Positions 16,767 to 26,590 of a stretch of DNA of 64,000 nucleotides are shown piece after piece; the stretch's first letter is position 1; each line of letters begins with the position of its first letter. Made by a program: the position numbers and the translations under genes. The DNA lies in NCBI GenBank assembly GCA_910587765.1, contig CAJUNR010000006.1:62001-126000 (forward strand). The letters run 5' to 3'. Under the pieces are notes generated by a model that did no database searches, was not told the origin of the DNA, and worked only from the letters and a program-made list of their open reading frames with translations. The DNA is from an uncultured Lachnospiraceae bacterium (lineage in GTDB: Bacteria > Bacillota > Clostridia > Lachnospirales > Lachnospiraceae).

Positions 16767-16795
16767 ATTGTAACATAACCGACTGCATTAGACAA
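16767..16795 (-). promoter_or_regulatory. Promoter of the toxin mRNA
   Basis: Read leftward, TTGTCT (16790-16795) and TACAAT (16767-16772) are 17 bases apart. The start would be near 16760, giving a leader of about 118 bases before the toxin ATG. Confidence 0.68.
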
Positions 16796-16829
16796 CAGGC
16801 GAAAATGTTTAACTATCGTCTCCAGCTAC

Positions 16830-18128
16830 TTATCCTCTCATTTCATCATAACACGCAGATACTCTCTCATAAAGCGGTTCCTTCTCATCCAGCACATCCA
16901 GTAAAACAGAAAGCCATTCTTCACACAAGTAATGGATCGTATATTTTTCATCATACTGCTGCAATGTCTGGATCTGTTCCCGCTCCGTCCTCTCTGCAAA
17001 TCTTTCAAATGCTTCGCTTAAATACACTCTTTTTCTGTTTCTTACAACCTCTTCCGGCTCTCTGTTCCATATGGGAATTGCCCGGTGCATCAACGCCAGA
17101 TAGAGAAGCCGGTCAATCTCTATGCTCTCCGCGTCAAACAGATCTTCCAGGTAGATCCGACCCTTTTTTCGTTCTTTTGCCGCTTCCGGATAATGTTCCA
17201 GCCACTTTTTCTTTTCTGTCTCGCTTTCAATGGTATCTACAGGTTTTTTCGGTTTATTCAGACAGCACTGCTTGTATTTTTTTCCGCTGCCGCAGGGACA
17301 AGGATCATTCCTCCCGATCTTGACTTTGGGAACCGGTCGGTTCTGCTGCGCCGCCACAGCGCGCAGAACCTTTTCCAAATCTTTTCCAGAGCCCTTTTCA
17401 TGAGCCGGCTGTTCAAACATTGCCCAGCCCCGCAGCATGTCCGCCGCACGAATCGGTGACCGGCAAAACGCTTCCTCTTTGTACTGAAACATCCAGTCGA
17501 TACAACTGTCATAACCTCCGATCACGTCTTCTTCTATCCGCATGTCATCGTAAAGGCGCCGAAGCTCCGGCAGCATATCGGCAAAATGGCACTCACAGAT
17601 CACAGACGCAAGACCTGTATAGATGTACGCCCCGATCTCTTCTTTTCCATACACGATCTGTCGGATATATTCCTGAAAATCTTTCTTCTCCAAACTGCCG
17701 TCCAGATACAACTGCCCCATGACCCGTAGGATTCCGCTTCTGACATAATCGTCAACCTCCGGATTGTCCACAGTTCTTTTCAAAAGTTCCAAATCCCCGT
17801 TATAAGTATTGTAGAGAATATCCGACAGACTGGCAGTAACTGCATCCCCAATCAAATAATCCAGCGTATCCTCCGGAAGCGAAACCAGTTCCATAATCTG
17901 TGGAAAACACTCTCTTGCCTGAAACTGTGCCAGCAGATGCAGGGCATAAAAATGCATCTGGTATTCTTCATCCAGATCTTCTCCTTCCCGGACTGCCTTC
18001 TCCACTGCCGCACGCAGCTTTGGAATCGCCAGTTCCCGGTTTTCACTGATGATCCGAAATGGCTCCTCCGGAAATATCCTGCTTCTGTAAGTGATCTGTT
18101 CTATGGCTTTTTGTACTGTTTCGTTCAT
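16830..18128 (-). CDS. DUF1186-like / SEC-C motif protein
   Basis: This 432-residue cytosolic protein has an N-terminal helical region (about 1-230) resembling DUF1186, a HEAT-like helical domain. A SEC-C zinc motif follows near residues 273-290 (RNDPCPCGSGKKYKQCC), as at the C terminus of SecA and many stand-alone proteins. A further helical region of about 140 residues comes after it. SEC-C binds zinc and mediates protein or ribosome contacts. The biochemical role of this architecture is not known to me. ACAGGAGAATC precedes the ATG. It is transcribed alone and ends close to the toxin promoter. Confidence 0.8.
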   Translation of the reverse strand: MNETVQKAIEQITYRSRIFPEEPFRIISENRELAIPKLRAAVEKAVREGEDLDEEYQMHFYALHLLAQFQARECFPQIMELVSLPEDTLDYLIGDAVTASLSDILYNTYNGDLELLKRTVDNPEVDDYVRSGILRVMGQLYLDGSLEKKDFQEYIRQIVYGKEEIGAYIYTGLASVICECHFADMLPELRRLYDDMRIEEDVIGGYDSCIDWMFQYKEEAFCRSPIRAADMLRGWAMFEQPAHEKGSGKDLEKVLRAVAAQQNRPVPKVKIGRNDPCPCGSGKKYKQCCLNKPKKPVDTIESETEKKKWLEHYPEAAKERKKGRIYLEDLFDAESIEIDRLLYLALMHRAIPIWNREPEEVVRNRKRVYLSEAFERFAERTEREQIQTLQQYDEKYTIHYLCEEWLSVLLDVLDEKEPLYERVSACYDEMRG

Positions 18129-18228
18129 ACAATCTGATTCTCCTGTCTTCGTTTGTCAAATGTTTCACTTTCAGATTACCATTATTCCTGTACGAACACA
18201 ACATCCGAAGCACAATTTCCACACAAAC

Positions 18229-18265
18229 GAAAAAACCACCCGATCATCGTATCTGAATCGAATGG
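18229..18265 (-). terminator. Terminator downstream of the YesL gene
   Basis: Read leftward, CCATTCGAT and ATCGGGTGG (18257-18265 and 18236-18244) form a 9 bp stem with two G-U pairs, followed by TTTTTTCG. Confidence 0.7.
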
Positions 18266-18298
18266 CTTTTTACCAGTCAATCTGAAGTTTCACCCTGA

Positions 18299-18931
18299 TT
18301 ATCTCCCTTCAAGATCATTTCCGGATATCGCTTCATAAGGCCGGAACAGCCGGCCGAAAAGGAACGAATTACAGTAAGCCGTAAAAGCGAATCCGATGGC
18401 GACCATAAAGACTTTCATAACCGGAAAAAGATACAGAAGGCTTACGAGAAATACCTGGATCAACACCAGTACAAAGGAATACCCCGGATTGGACAGGGCA
18501 AACAAAAACGCATTTTTTATGGTCCCCAAAAGACTGTTCTGAAAACGCGCCATCAGCGGAAAGACGTAGATCATGGCGCCGAAAACGATGACGGCCAGAA
18601 GAGCGGTAACCGTAAAAGCGGCGCTGGCCATGGGCGTTCCCAGTGCGAACCAGAACACAAGGGCATATACGGCAACCGATAAAAGCGCGGCAAAAAACAG
18701 AAAGGCCACCATTCCCTGAACAAACATCTCCTTCATATGCCGGAAAAATTTCCGAATCAGGTATCCGTGCTCCCGTCTGGCCTCCCGAAGGGTCACCTGA
18801 TAGAGCGCCGCGGTCGCCGGACCGATGGTGATGACCGGCAGGCAGCAGATCAGATAGACCAGGTTCAATGCGATAAACTGTACAACGGTGTTCATATAAT
18901 CCAGTACCGGATTGTCAAGACTAAGTCTCAT
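18299..18931 (-). CDS. YesL family membrane protein (DUF624)
   Basis: This 210-residue integral membrane protein has five or six hydrophobic segments. The family start NPVLDYMNTVVQFIALNLVYLICCLPVITIGPATAALYQV is recognisable. DUF624 proteins typically sit beside LplABC-type oligosaccharide importers, and here it is divergent from exactly such a set. The role is unknown; an accessory function in import or its regulation is the usual guess. TAAAGGAGAAACTT precedes the ATG. A second family member (38393-39070) is placed the same way beside the other CUT1 importer. Confidence 0.88.
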   Translation of the reverse strand: MRLSLDNPVLDYMNTVVQFIALNLVYLICCLPVITIGPATAALYQVTLREARREHGYLIRKFFRHMKEMFVQGMVAFLFFAALLSVAVYALVFWFALGTPMASAAFTVTALLAVIVFGAMIYVFPLMARFQNSLLGTIKNAFLFALSNPGYSFVLVLIQVFLVSLLYLFPVMKVFMVAIGFAFTAYCNSFLFGRLFRPYEAISGNDLEGR

Positions 18932-19064
18932 AAGTTTCTCCTTTACCGTTTTGGAATGTGCTTATTATTATTGACGACAGGCCTTTTCATTTCTACCCCA
19001 AAAAGCAGAGAACATTCATGATAAAAATCAGATATTTTAAAAGTCATGCTGAAGATACTCAAAT

Positions 19065-19087
19065 AATTCGAGAAATCTCCTCGAATT
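19065..19087. promoter_or_regulatory. Inverted repeat in the leader of the xyloglucan importer operon
   Basis: AATTCGAG (19065-19072) and CTCGAATT (19080-19087) are perfect 8-base arms around a 7-base spacer. They lie about 25 bases before a TATACT -10-like element at 19112-19117. It is a candidate site for the YesN-type regulator at 25037-26590. Confidence 0.4.
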
Positions 19088-19155
19088 TCCCGCGTAGATA
19101 CATAGAAAAAAGAAATGTTATACTTCAGGAAAATCAATACAGAAGGGAGTCGATT

Positions 19156-20097
19156 ATGACGAAAACTAAACCGGATGTTCCAAAACAGAACCGGAAGGAC
19201 GGTTCCGAAGGCAGGAAGATGTTTCTTCTGATCCTGCCGTTTCTGATCCTCTGTTTCCTGTTCTCCTATTTCCCGCTCCATGGCTGGATCTATGCGCTGT
19301 ATGACTATCGGGCGCCACTTAGCCTCTCCCAGTGTGAATTTGTGGGACTCAAATGGTTCGCCACCCTGTTCAGCAATCCCACGCAGGTCAAGCAGCTCAT
19401 GACGGTCATGAAGAACACCTTTGCCATGAGTATCCTCGGGCTGGCGACTTCGTTCCTGCCGGTGCTCTTCGCGGTATTCCTGAACGAAGTCAAATGCAGA
19501 TGGTTCAAAAACATCGTGCAGACGCTGACCACGCTTCCCAACTTCATCAGCTGGACGCTGGTCTACTCCATCGCCTTCTGCCTGTTCTCCGCCACCGGCA
19601 TGTTCAATACCGTATGCCAGAATCTGGGGCTGATCTCGGAGCCTCTGAAGATCCTGGACAGCGGAGAGCACGTATGGCTGTCCATGCTCCTGTGGAATAC
19701 GTGGAAGGGTCTGGGCTGGGGTTCCATCATGTACCTGGCCGCCATCGCAGGCATCGACCAGGAGATGTACGAAGCGGCCCGGGTGGACGGCGCAGGACGG
19801 ATGCAGCTGATCAAAAATATCACGATCCCGGCGCTTCTGCCTACCTATTTTGTCATGGTGATGCTGTCGGTGGCCAATTTCCTGTCCAACGGCATGGACC
19901 AGTATTTTGTATTCATGAACGCTTTTAATAAAGAAAGTATTCAGGTTCTGGATCTGTACGTGTATAATATAGGTCTGACCGGACAGAGTCTCTCTCTGGC
20001 AACCGCCATCGGCGTCATGAAGAGCGTGGTCAGCGTCGGCCTTCTGGTGCTTGTTAATTTTGCGTCAAAGAAGACCCGAGGCGAAAACATCATATAA
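19156..20097 (+). CDS. ABC transporter permease (LplB family), oligosaccharide importer
   Basis: This is a membrane subunit of a CUT1-type importer with 313 residues, six or more membrane segments and the EAA loop (YEAARVDGAGRMQLIKNITIPAL) that docks the ATPase. The block SYFPLHGWIYALYDYRAPLSL near the N terminus is typical of LplB. ATG at 19156 has AGAAGGGAG in front, whereas the frame open further upstream has no ribosome site. It is the first gene of the operon permease-permease-binding protein-GH42. No ATPase gene is present, so a shared MsmX-type ATPase is expected. Confidence 0.93.
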   Translation: MTKTKPDVPKQNRKDGSEGRKMFLLILPFLILCFLFSYFPLHGWIYALYDYRAPLSLSQCEFVGLKWFATLFSNPTQVKQLMTVMKNTFAMSILGLATSFLPVLFAVFLNEVKCRWFKNIVQTLTTLPNFISWTLVYSIAFCLFSATGMFNTVCQNLGLISEPLKILDSGEHVWLSMLLWNTWKGLGWGSIMYLAAIAGIDQEMYEAARVDGAGRMQLIKNITIPALLPTYFVMVMLSVANFLSNGMDQYFVFMNAFNKESIQVLDLYVYNIGLTGQSLSLATAIGVMKSVVSVGLLVLVNFASKKTRGENII

Positions 20098-20113
20098 GGA
20101 GGGAATCGCAGAA

Positions 20114-21016
20114 ATGAAAAACCGAAAGCTCAAAGCAACCGATTATCTGTTTCATATATGCAACTACGGCGTATTTGCGATCCTGACGCTGCTCTGTGCA
20201 TATCCGTTTTATTACCTGATCATCAACTCCGTCAGCGCCAACGACTTAAGCGCCAACGGAGCCATCAACCTGATCCCCCGGGGGATCCATCTTAGAAACT
20301 ATCTGGAAGTATTCAAGTTAAGCGGGCTTCCCATGGCGGCGCTGGTATCCGTGGCAAGGACGGTCATCGGCACGGCCTGCACAGTCATGGCGTCGGCCTA
20401 TCTGGGCTTTATGTTTACCCAGGAGCGGCTGTGGCATCGGAAGCTGTGGTACCGGCTGGTGGTCATCACCATGTATTTCAACGCGGGACTGATTCCCATG
20501 TTCATGACCATGAAGACGCTGCATCTGACCAACAGCTTCTGGGTCTACATCATCCCTGCCATCGTACAGCCTTTTAATATCATTATGACCAAGACCTACA
20601 TAGAGTCCCTGCCTCCTGCCCTGCAGGAAGCGGCGGAAATCGACGGCGCAGGGATCCTGACCCGATTTTTCAAAATTGTGCTGCCCATCAGCACCCCGAT
20701 CCTGGCGACCATCGCCATCTGGGCGGCCGTCGGCCAGTGGAATTCCTTCCAGGATACGCTGATCTACATCACGGATCAGAAGCTGTATTCCCTGCAGTAT
20801 CTGCTATATACCTATCTGAACCAGGCAAGCTCCCTTGCCAGTCTGGTCAAAGCCACCGGCAACGCTTCCTCCGTGGCGAGCATGGCCACCATGCAGACGC
20901 CCACATCCATCCGCATGACCGTATCCGTGATCGTGGTGCTGCCGATCCTTCTGATCTATCCCATGTTCCAGCGGTATTTTGTAAAAGGAATCATGGTGGG
21001 TTCAGTAAAAGGTTAA
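20114..21016 (+). CDS. ABC transporter permease (LplC family)
   Basis: This is the second membrane subunit of the same importer, with 300 residues. The family blocks YPFYYLIINSVS, YFNAGLIPMFMTMKTLHL and the EAA loop (LQEAAEIDGAGILTRFFKIVLPIS) are visible. It ends in YFVKGIMVGSVKG, the standard LplC ending. ATG at 20114 is spaced 8-9 bases from AAGGAGGG, 16 bases after the first permease gene. Confidence 0.93.
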   Translation: MKNRKLKATDYLFHICNYGVFAILTLLCAYPFYYLIINSVSANDLSANGAINLIPRGIHLRNYLEVFKLSGLPMAALVSVARTVIGTACTVMASAYLGFMFTQERLWHRKLWYRLVVITMYFNAGLIPMFMTMKTLHLTNSFWVYIIPAIVQPFNIIMTKTYIESLPPALQEAAEIDGAGILTRFFKIVLPISTPILATIAIWAAVGQWNSFQDTLIYITDQKLYSLQYLLYTYLNQASSLASLVKATGNASSVASMATMQTPTSIRMTVSVIVVLPILLIYPMFQRYFVKGIMVGSVKG

Positions 21017-21052
21017 CGAAAAAATATATTTTTTATAGAAAGGAAACGACTC

Positions 21053-22819
21053 ATGAGAAACTATAAATTCAGAAAGCAGATCAGCCTGCTTACGGCAGTC
21101 TCCATGGCCGCGGCACTTCTGTCCGGCTGCGGCGGAAAATCCGCAGAGGCAGTCAGTTCGCCCCACGGCGGACCTTATGAAGAAACAATTACCATCGACG
21201 TCTTCGATTCCCAGGCAAATTTCCAGGGCATGCAGTCCGGCTGGTTCGCCAAAATCGTAAAGGATAAGTTCAACATGGAGATGAACATCATCGCGCCCAA
21301 CGTGGCGGGCGGCGGGGACACCCTGTATCAGACCCGCTCCGCCAACGGCAATCTGGGCGATCTGATCATCATCAACGTGGACAAGAACCGCCTGAAAGAT
21401 ATGGTGACGGCGGGACTGGTGCTGGACATGACCGACTACATGGGTGAGTGCGCGAATCTTCAGCAGTACCAGGCGGCCATCAAGGACGCCAGCGCCCTGG
21501 CCGGGGAAGAGAATCCTGGCATGTGGGCGGTTCCCAGCGAGGTGAGCAACGAGCCGGCCACGGAGCCCTGCGAAGCCGTGGACCCCACCAACGCGCCGTC
21601 GGTCCGCTGGGACATCTACGGACAGATCGGCTATCCAGAGATGAATACGCTGGAAGACCTGCTGGACGTCTTAAAACAGATGCAGGACGCGGCCGGAACC
21701 AGCGAATCCGGCAAGAAAACCTATGCACTCTCTCTGTTCAAGGACTGGGACGGGGACATGATGCAGAACGCCGCGGCGCTGACCGCGCTCTACGGATATG
21801 AATCCAATCAGGGCTTCGCTCTGATGAACAGCGGGACCAACGAGATCCAGAGCATCATCGACGACGACGGCGCCTACGTAAGGGCTCTGCGCTTCCTGTT
21901 CCAGGCAAATCAGATGGGACTGGTGGACCCGGAATCCACGACCCAGAATTTCGACATGCTCAATGCAAAATACAGAGACGGAGCCGTGCTCTATTCCTTC
22001 TGGCCCTGGCTTGGCTCCGGCTACTACAATACGGTGGAGCGCATGGCGGAGGGCAAAGGTTTCCAGACTGCCACCATCGCGGATATGAAATGCCTGTCTT
22101 ACGGCTCCTTTACACTGGGCAAGATGGAAAATGCCGTTATGGTGGGGAGTCAGGCAAAGGATCCCCAGCGGATCGTTGACTTTATCGACTGGCTGTACTC
22201 TCCGGAAGGCGTGGAGATGTCCTGCGCCCAGAGCGGCACCAACTGCGGTCCGGAAGGCCTGACCTGGGAAATGAAAGACGGTGAACCGGTACTGACGGAT
22301 TTCGGCGTGGAAGCGCTGATCAAGATGACCGACGGACTTCAGGTACCGGAGGAATGGGGCACCGGTACCTGGAAGGAAGGCATCTCCGCGCTGAATTACA
22401 AGGCTCTGGGCGTGGTGGACTGCGACCAGACGACCGGCATGTGCTACAACTACCAGCGGTGGGCGGACTATCAGGAGCGGACTTCCACAAAGCTTGGCGA
22501 GGACTGGAAAGCCCATAACGACAATGCGGCGACCGGCATTGAATATCTGAACAGCAAGGGAATGCTGACGGTGGCGCCGGGCAGCAACTACGCGATCCCG
22601 GACTATTCCACCGACCACAGCACAATCAAGGAGCAGTGCAAGCAGGTGATCGTACAGGACTCCTGGCGGATGGCATTTGCGGCCGACGAAGCAGAATTTA
22701 ACAGCATCCTGAAAGAGATGCAGGATACGGTCAGAGGACTTGGATACGATGAAGTGTACGCCGTAGACGAACAGAGCTGTAAAGACAAGCTGGCTTCTTA
22801 TGATGCGCTGAGACAATAA
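21053..22819 (+). CDS. Oligosaccharide-binding lipoprotein (LplA-like, family 1)
   Basis: This is the extracellular solute-binding component of the importer, 588 residues, the large size typical for LplA-type binders of oligosaccharides. The signal peptide has the lipobox LLSGC (Cys about 25). The acidic mature chain includes features of family 1 binders such as MWAVPSEV and the Trp-rich FWPWLGSGYY segment. AGAAAGGAAACGACTC precedes the ATG. In context it should bind galactosylated or xylosylated gluco-oligosaccharides released outside the cell. The exact ligand needs binding data. Confidence 0.92.
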   Translation: MRNYKFRKQISLLTAVSMAAALLSGCGGKSAEAVSSPHGGPYEETITIDVFDSQANFQGMQSGWFAKIVKDKFNMEMNIIAPNVAGGGDTLYQTRSANGNLGDLIIINVDKNRLKDMVTAGLVLDMTDYMGECANLQQYQAAIKDASALAGEENPGMWAVPSEVSNEPATEPCEAVDPTNAPSVRWDIYGQIGYPEMNTLEDLLDVLKQMQDAAGTSESGKKTYALSLFKDWDGDMMQNAAALTALYGYESNQGFALMNSGTNEIQSIIDDDGAYVRALRFLFQANQMGLVDPESTTQNFDMLNAKYRDGAVLYSFWPWLGSGYYNTVERMAEGKGFQTATIADMKCLSYGSFTLGKMENAVMVGSQAKDPQRIVDFIDWLYSPEGVEMSCAQSGTNCGPEGLTWEMKDGEPVLTDFGVEALIKMTDGLQVPEEWGTGTWKEGISALNYKALGVVDCDQTTGMCYNYQRWADYQERTSTKLGEDWKAHNDNAATGIEYLNSKGMLTVAPGSNYAIPDYSTDHSTIKEQCKQVIVQDSWRMAFAADEAEFNSILKEMQDTVRGLGYDEVYAVDEQSCKDKLASYDALRQ

Positions 22820-22823
22820 GAAC

Positions 22824-22853
22824 GGACCGGCCGCGGGATATTCCGGCGGCCGG
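22824..22853 (+). other. GC-rich hairpin between binding-protein and GH42 genes
   Basis: ACCGGCCGC and GCGGCCGGT form a 9 bp GC stem with a loop of about 11 bases and no T-run. It may protect the upstream mRNA from 3' decay so the binding protein is made in excess. Confidence 0.5.
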
Positions 22854-22947
22854 TTCTGATGGCCGCCGGGTATATTGACAGCTGCCCGTTGCTTTACAGG
22901 GAGTAGGAAAACCGTGTTTGGTGAGTTCTGGAAAGGAAAAAGACGAT

Positions 22948-25002
22948 ATGATTGAAAGCGAAAAAGTGCGGCACATTTTATATGGAGGAGACTACAACCC
23001 GGAACAGTGGCCGGAGGAAAGCTGGAGCGAAGACATGCAGCTTTTAAAAGAGGCCGGCGTCAATATCGTGACGCTGAACGTCTTCTCCTGGGCGTCTATC
23101 CAGCCGGATGAAAATACGTATGATTTCGACAGGCTGGACCGGATCATGGAGCTGGTGCAGGAAAACGGGATGGCCGTCTGCATGGCAACCGGGACGGGGG
23201 CGCATCCGGCGTGGATGGCGAAGAAGTATCCGGAGATTTTGCGGACGGAGTTCGGCGGACAGAGGCGGAAATTCGGCGGGAGGCACAATTCCTGCCCCAA
23301 CAGTCCGGTCTACCGGACATTTGCCAAAAGACTGGCCGAAAAGCTGGCCGGGCATTATCAGGACCAGGACAATATCGTTTCCTGGCATATCAGCAATGAA
23401 TTCGGCGGGGAATGCTACTGCGAAAACTGCGAGCGGGCATTCCGCCAGTGGCTGAAAGAGCGGTATGGCACCCTCGACGAACTGAACCGGCGGTGGTATA
23501 CGTCCTTTTGGGGACATACCTTTTACGACTGGGAGGAAATCGTGCCGCCGGATACGAGAAGCGAGCATATCGACGAGAAGCGGACCATGTTTCAGGGAAT
23601 TACTCTGGATTATAAACGGTTCCTGTCGGACTCCATGCTGGAAGCCTTCCGGCTGGAATACGAGGCCGTGAAAGCGGTGATCCCGGACGCCCGGATCACG
23701 ACCAATCTCATGGGCTTCTACCCGGGCCTTGACTATCAGAAATGGGCGGATCATATGGACTTTGTATCAGTGGACAGTTATCCGGCCAATGAAGATACTT
23801 ATGCGGATATCGCCATGGCCCACGACCTGATGCGGGGCCTGAAGCAGGGAAAGCCCTTTGCGCTGATGGAGCAGACGCCCAGCGTGACCAACTGGCTGCC
23901 ATACAACGCGCTGAAACGCCCGGGCGTCATGCGTCTGTGGAGTCACGAGGCCATGGCCCACGGCGCGGATACAGTCATGTTCTTCCAGATGAAGCGGAGT
24001 CTTGGCGGTTGCGAGAAGCACCACGGCGCTTTTATCGATCATGTGGGAACCGGACAGACGAGAGTCTACCGGGAGGCGACGGCGCTCGGAGCGGAACTGT
24101 CCGCACTGAGCGGGCAGACGCTGGGCGCAAGGACGCCCGCAAAGATCGGGATGCTCTTTGACTGGGACAACTGGTGGGCGCTGACCCACTCGGCAGGCCC
24201 AAGCTGCGAGCTTGATTATGTACAGGAGTGGAAGCGCTGCTACCGCGCCCTGCGGGAGATGAATTATGAAGTGGATATCGTGTCGTCCAGGGATGATTTT
24301 TCCGGATACCGGATTCTGCTGGCTCCGGTCTGGTATATGGTGAAGGGGCAGGATGATGAAGCCGTCCGCCGCTTTGTGGCTGAGGGCGGCGCCTTTGTCA
24401 CCGGCTTTTTCAGCGGAATCGTACAGGAGAATGATCTGGCCGTAACCGGCGGATATCCGGGAAAGCTCCGGGATGTCCTGGGCATCTGGGTGGAGGAATG
24501 CGACGCCCTGCCCCATGACGCGGAAAATTCCTTTGTCTATCAGGGCGTGCGCTACCCGGCCCGGATCCTCTGCGACCTGCTTCATACGGAAGGTGCCGTG
24601 CAGATGGATGACAGCGGATACGAAACCGATTTTTACCGGGGATATCCGGTCCTCACAAAACATTCTTATGGGAAGGGCATCGCATATTACATGGCAACGT
24701 CTTCTTCCGATGATTTTTACCGGAAATTTCTGGAGGATATCTGTCAGGAAGCAGGCGTACAGCCGGTTCTTCGCACCCCTTCCGGCGTGGAAGCAGCCAG
24801 CAGAGTCAATCAAAACGGCTCCTTTATCTGGCTTCTAAACCATACGGAGGAACCACAGGAAGTCTGCCTGCCATGGGAAGGACTGGATGTGCTGGCAGGA
24901 TCGGCGCCTGTGAACGGAACGATCACGATTCTGCCGCGGGATGTGCGGATTCTGCTACGCTCGGCAGGCTACAGTCAGCGCTCTTCGGGTTTTTTGGCAT
25001 GA
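22948..25002 (+). CDS. Beta-galactosidase, glycoside hydrolase family 42
   Basis: This cytosolic retaining beta-galactosidase has 684 residues, the usual GH42 size. It starts with YGGDYNPEQWPEESW, the family hallmark. The acid/base is Glu151 in WHISNEFGG and the nucleophile Glu308 in ALMEQTPSVTNW. Cysteines in HNSCPNS and CYCENC match the zinc cluster seen in many GH42 enzymes. There is no signal peptide, so it acts on imported oligosaccharides. ATG at 22948 follows GAAAGGAAAA. The C-terminal tail (RSAGYSQRSSGFLA) runs beyond the usual end. In this locus it would remove galactose from xyloglucan side chains. Confidence 0.94.
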   Translation: MIESEKVRHILYGGDYNPEQWPEESWSEDMQLLKEAGVNIVTLNVFSWASIQPDENTYDFDRLDRIMELVQENGMAVCMATGTGAHPAWMAKKYPEILRTEFGGQRRKFGGRHNSCPNSPVYRTFAKRLAEKLAGHYQDQDNIVSWHISNEFGGECYCENCERAFRQWLKERYGTLDELNRRWYTSFWGHTFYDWEEIVPPDTRSEHIDEKRTMFQGITLDYKRFLSDSMLEAFRLEYEAVKAVIPDARITTNLMGFYPGLDYQKWADHMDFVSVDSYPANEDTYADIAMAHDLMRGLKQGKPFALMEQTPSVTNWLPYNALKRPGVMRLWSHEAMAHGADTVMFFQMKRSLGGCEKHHGAFIDHVGTGQTRVYREATALGAELSALSGQTLGARTPAKIGMLFDWDNWWALTHSAGPSCELDYVQEWKRCYRALREMNYEVDIVSSRDDFSGYRILLAPVWYMVKGQDDEAVRRFVAEGGAFVTGFFSGIVQENDLAVTGGYPGKLRDVLGIWVEECDALPHDAENSFVYQGVRYPARILCDLLHTEGAVQMDDSGYETDFYRGYPVLTKHSYGKGIAYYMATSSSDDFYRKFLEDICQEAGVQPVLRTPSGVEAASRVNQNGSFIWLLNHTEEPQEVCLPWEGLDVLAGSAPVNGTITILPRDVRILLRSAGYSQRSSGFLA

Positions 25003-25036
25003 TGATATGGAAAATAACCGCTTTTTTACATCCACT

Positions 25037-26590
25037 TCACCTTTGCTCCTTCCGGTACTCCGCCGGGCTCTTTCCGTACTGGCGCCGGAATTTTTGATGG
25101 AAATAGTCCACGTTCTTATATCCCACTTTTTCGGCAATCTCATAGACCTTCATGGACGTAGCTTTCAGAAGTTTTTCCGCTTCCGAAAGCCGCGCCTGGT
25201 CCAGATAGCTGTTGAAGCTCTGGCCCATCTTCTGGCTGAACAACTTGCCCAGATAAGAGCTGTTGTATCCGAAAAGCGGCGCGATGGATTCCAGTTTTAA
25301 GGTCTGCCCGTAGTTCTGGTTGATGTAATACAGGATGTCGTCAAAGACGCTGTCGCTGGAATGATTTCCGATGGCCCGGATGATCATCTCAAACTGCTCG
25401 GAAAAATAGCGCATGATCTCATACAGGTAACGCTTGTTCTCCAGAAGCTCGATGACAGCCGCATTGGAAGCGAAGGGAATCTCCGCCTGGCTGTACCGAT
25501 GGGCGATGCTCTGCTTGACCTGGAGGAAGATGCCGCTTAAGAAATATTTGATCTGGCGGATGTCTGCATCGCAGGTGCAGAGCATCCGCTGGAGCTCGTG
25601 CAGCGTGGTGGATACCTCCCGCCGGTTGTAGGCCTGGATCCAGGTCAGAAGCTTCTGACTGTATTCACTGGAAGCCTCCGTGTCCAGCGCTTCTTTTCCG
25701 AAAACCATCTGCGGCAGCATGTCATAGGACAGGACATGCTGATTTTCCTCGCAGAAAAAGCGGCGTTTCAGCAGCTGCTTTGCCACTTCATAAGACTGAT
25801 GGATCTGTTCCAGATGATAGACCGGCTGGCCGCAGGCCAGAAAGATCCCGTTCAGGGGCGACCCCTTCTGGGGACCGGCGTCCTCATAGTGACGCAGGCA
25901 GGACCGAAACCGGTCCAGCGCGCTGCTGCCCTTTAAAAGGACAACATCATACGCATCCATCCGGACATGCTCGAAAAAGCCGCAGTCCTCGTTGGAAACC
26001 CGCAGAATATCCGCAAAGCTCCAGGCCGGATAATACGGAGAATACCATTCGTAGATCACCACCTGATAGACCGCGTGCAGAAGTCCCATCTGCATGTAAT
26101 GGATGGCAGGGTTTGGCTCCTGTCCTTTCAGAAGCTCTTCCACCACCGGCGCTTTTGCCTTGGAGAGATACTGGCGGAAGGATTTTTCCCGGTCCGCCTG
26201 CTGCCGGATCTTTTCCTGAATGGAATGCAGCGCCTTCAAAAGCTCGTCCTCATCGATGGGTTTGGTCAGATAGAAGGAGACGCCGTAGCGGATGGCGGTC
26301 TGCGCATATTTGAATTCCGAATATCCGCTCAGTATGATAAATTCTCCGGTATATCCGGACTCCCGGGCGGTCTCGATTAGCTCCGTACCGGACATTCGCG
26401 GCATCCGGATGTCCAGAAGCACCAGATCGGGCTTTAATTCTTCGATCTTCTGAAGCGCTTCTTCTCCGTTGGCCGCTTCGCCGCAAATGGCAAAGCCCAG
26501 TTCCTCCCAGTCAATGATATACTTCAGTCCTTCTCTCACGATCGCCTCGTCATCCGCCAGCAGTACGCGGATCAGCATATGCTCTGTCAT
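25037..26590 (-). CDS. Response regulator with AraC-type DNA-binding domain (YesN family)
   Basis: This regulator has 517 residues. The receiver domain (about 5-125) has Asp60 as phosphoacceptor in VLLDIRMPRMSG and the conserved Lys in YLTKPIDEDE. A long middle segment of about 270 residues follows, then two AraC helix-turn-helices at the C terminus (LKLESIAPLFGYNSSYLGKLFSQ and VYEIAEKVGYKNVDYFHQKFRR). The ATG at 26590 overlaps the kinase stop codon as ATGA, with GGGAG in front. With the kinase it should activate the importer and glycosidase genes on both sides. The inverted repeats at 19065 and 28524 are candidate targets. Confidence 0.93.
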   Translation of the reverse strand: MTEHMLIRVLLADDEAIVREGLKYIIDWEELGFAICGEAANGEEALQKIEELKPDLVLLDIRMPRMSGTELIETARESGYTGEFIILSGYSEFKYAQTAIRYGVSFYLTKPIDEDELLKALHSIQEKIRQQADREKSFRQYLSKAKAPVVEELLKGQEPNPAIHYMQMGLLHAVYQVVIYEWYSPYYPAWSFADILRVSNEDCGFFEHVRMDAYDVVLLKGSSALDRFRSCLRHYEDAGPQKGSPLNGIFLACGQPVYHLEQIHQSYEVAKQLLKRRFFCEENQHVLSYDMLPQMVFGKEALDTEASSEYSQKLLTWIQAYNRREVSTTLHELQRMLCTCDADIRQIKYFLSGIFLQVKQSIAHRYSQAEIPFASNAAVIELLENKRYLYEIMRYFSEQFEMIIRAIGNHSSDSVFDDILYYINQNYGQTLKLESIAPLFGYNSSYLGKLFSQKMGQSFNSYLDQARLSEAEKLLKATSMKVYEIAEKVGYKNVDYFHQKFRRQYGKSPAEYRKEQR

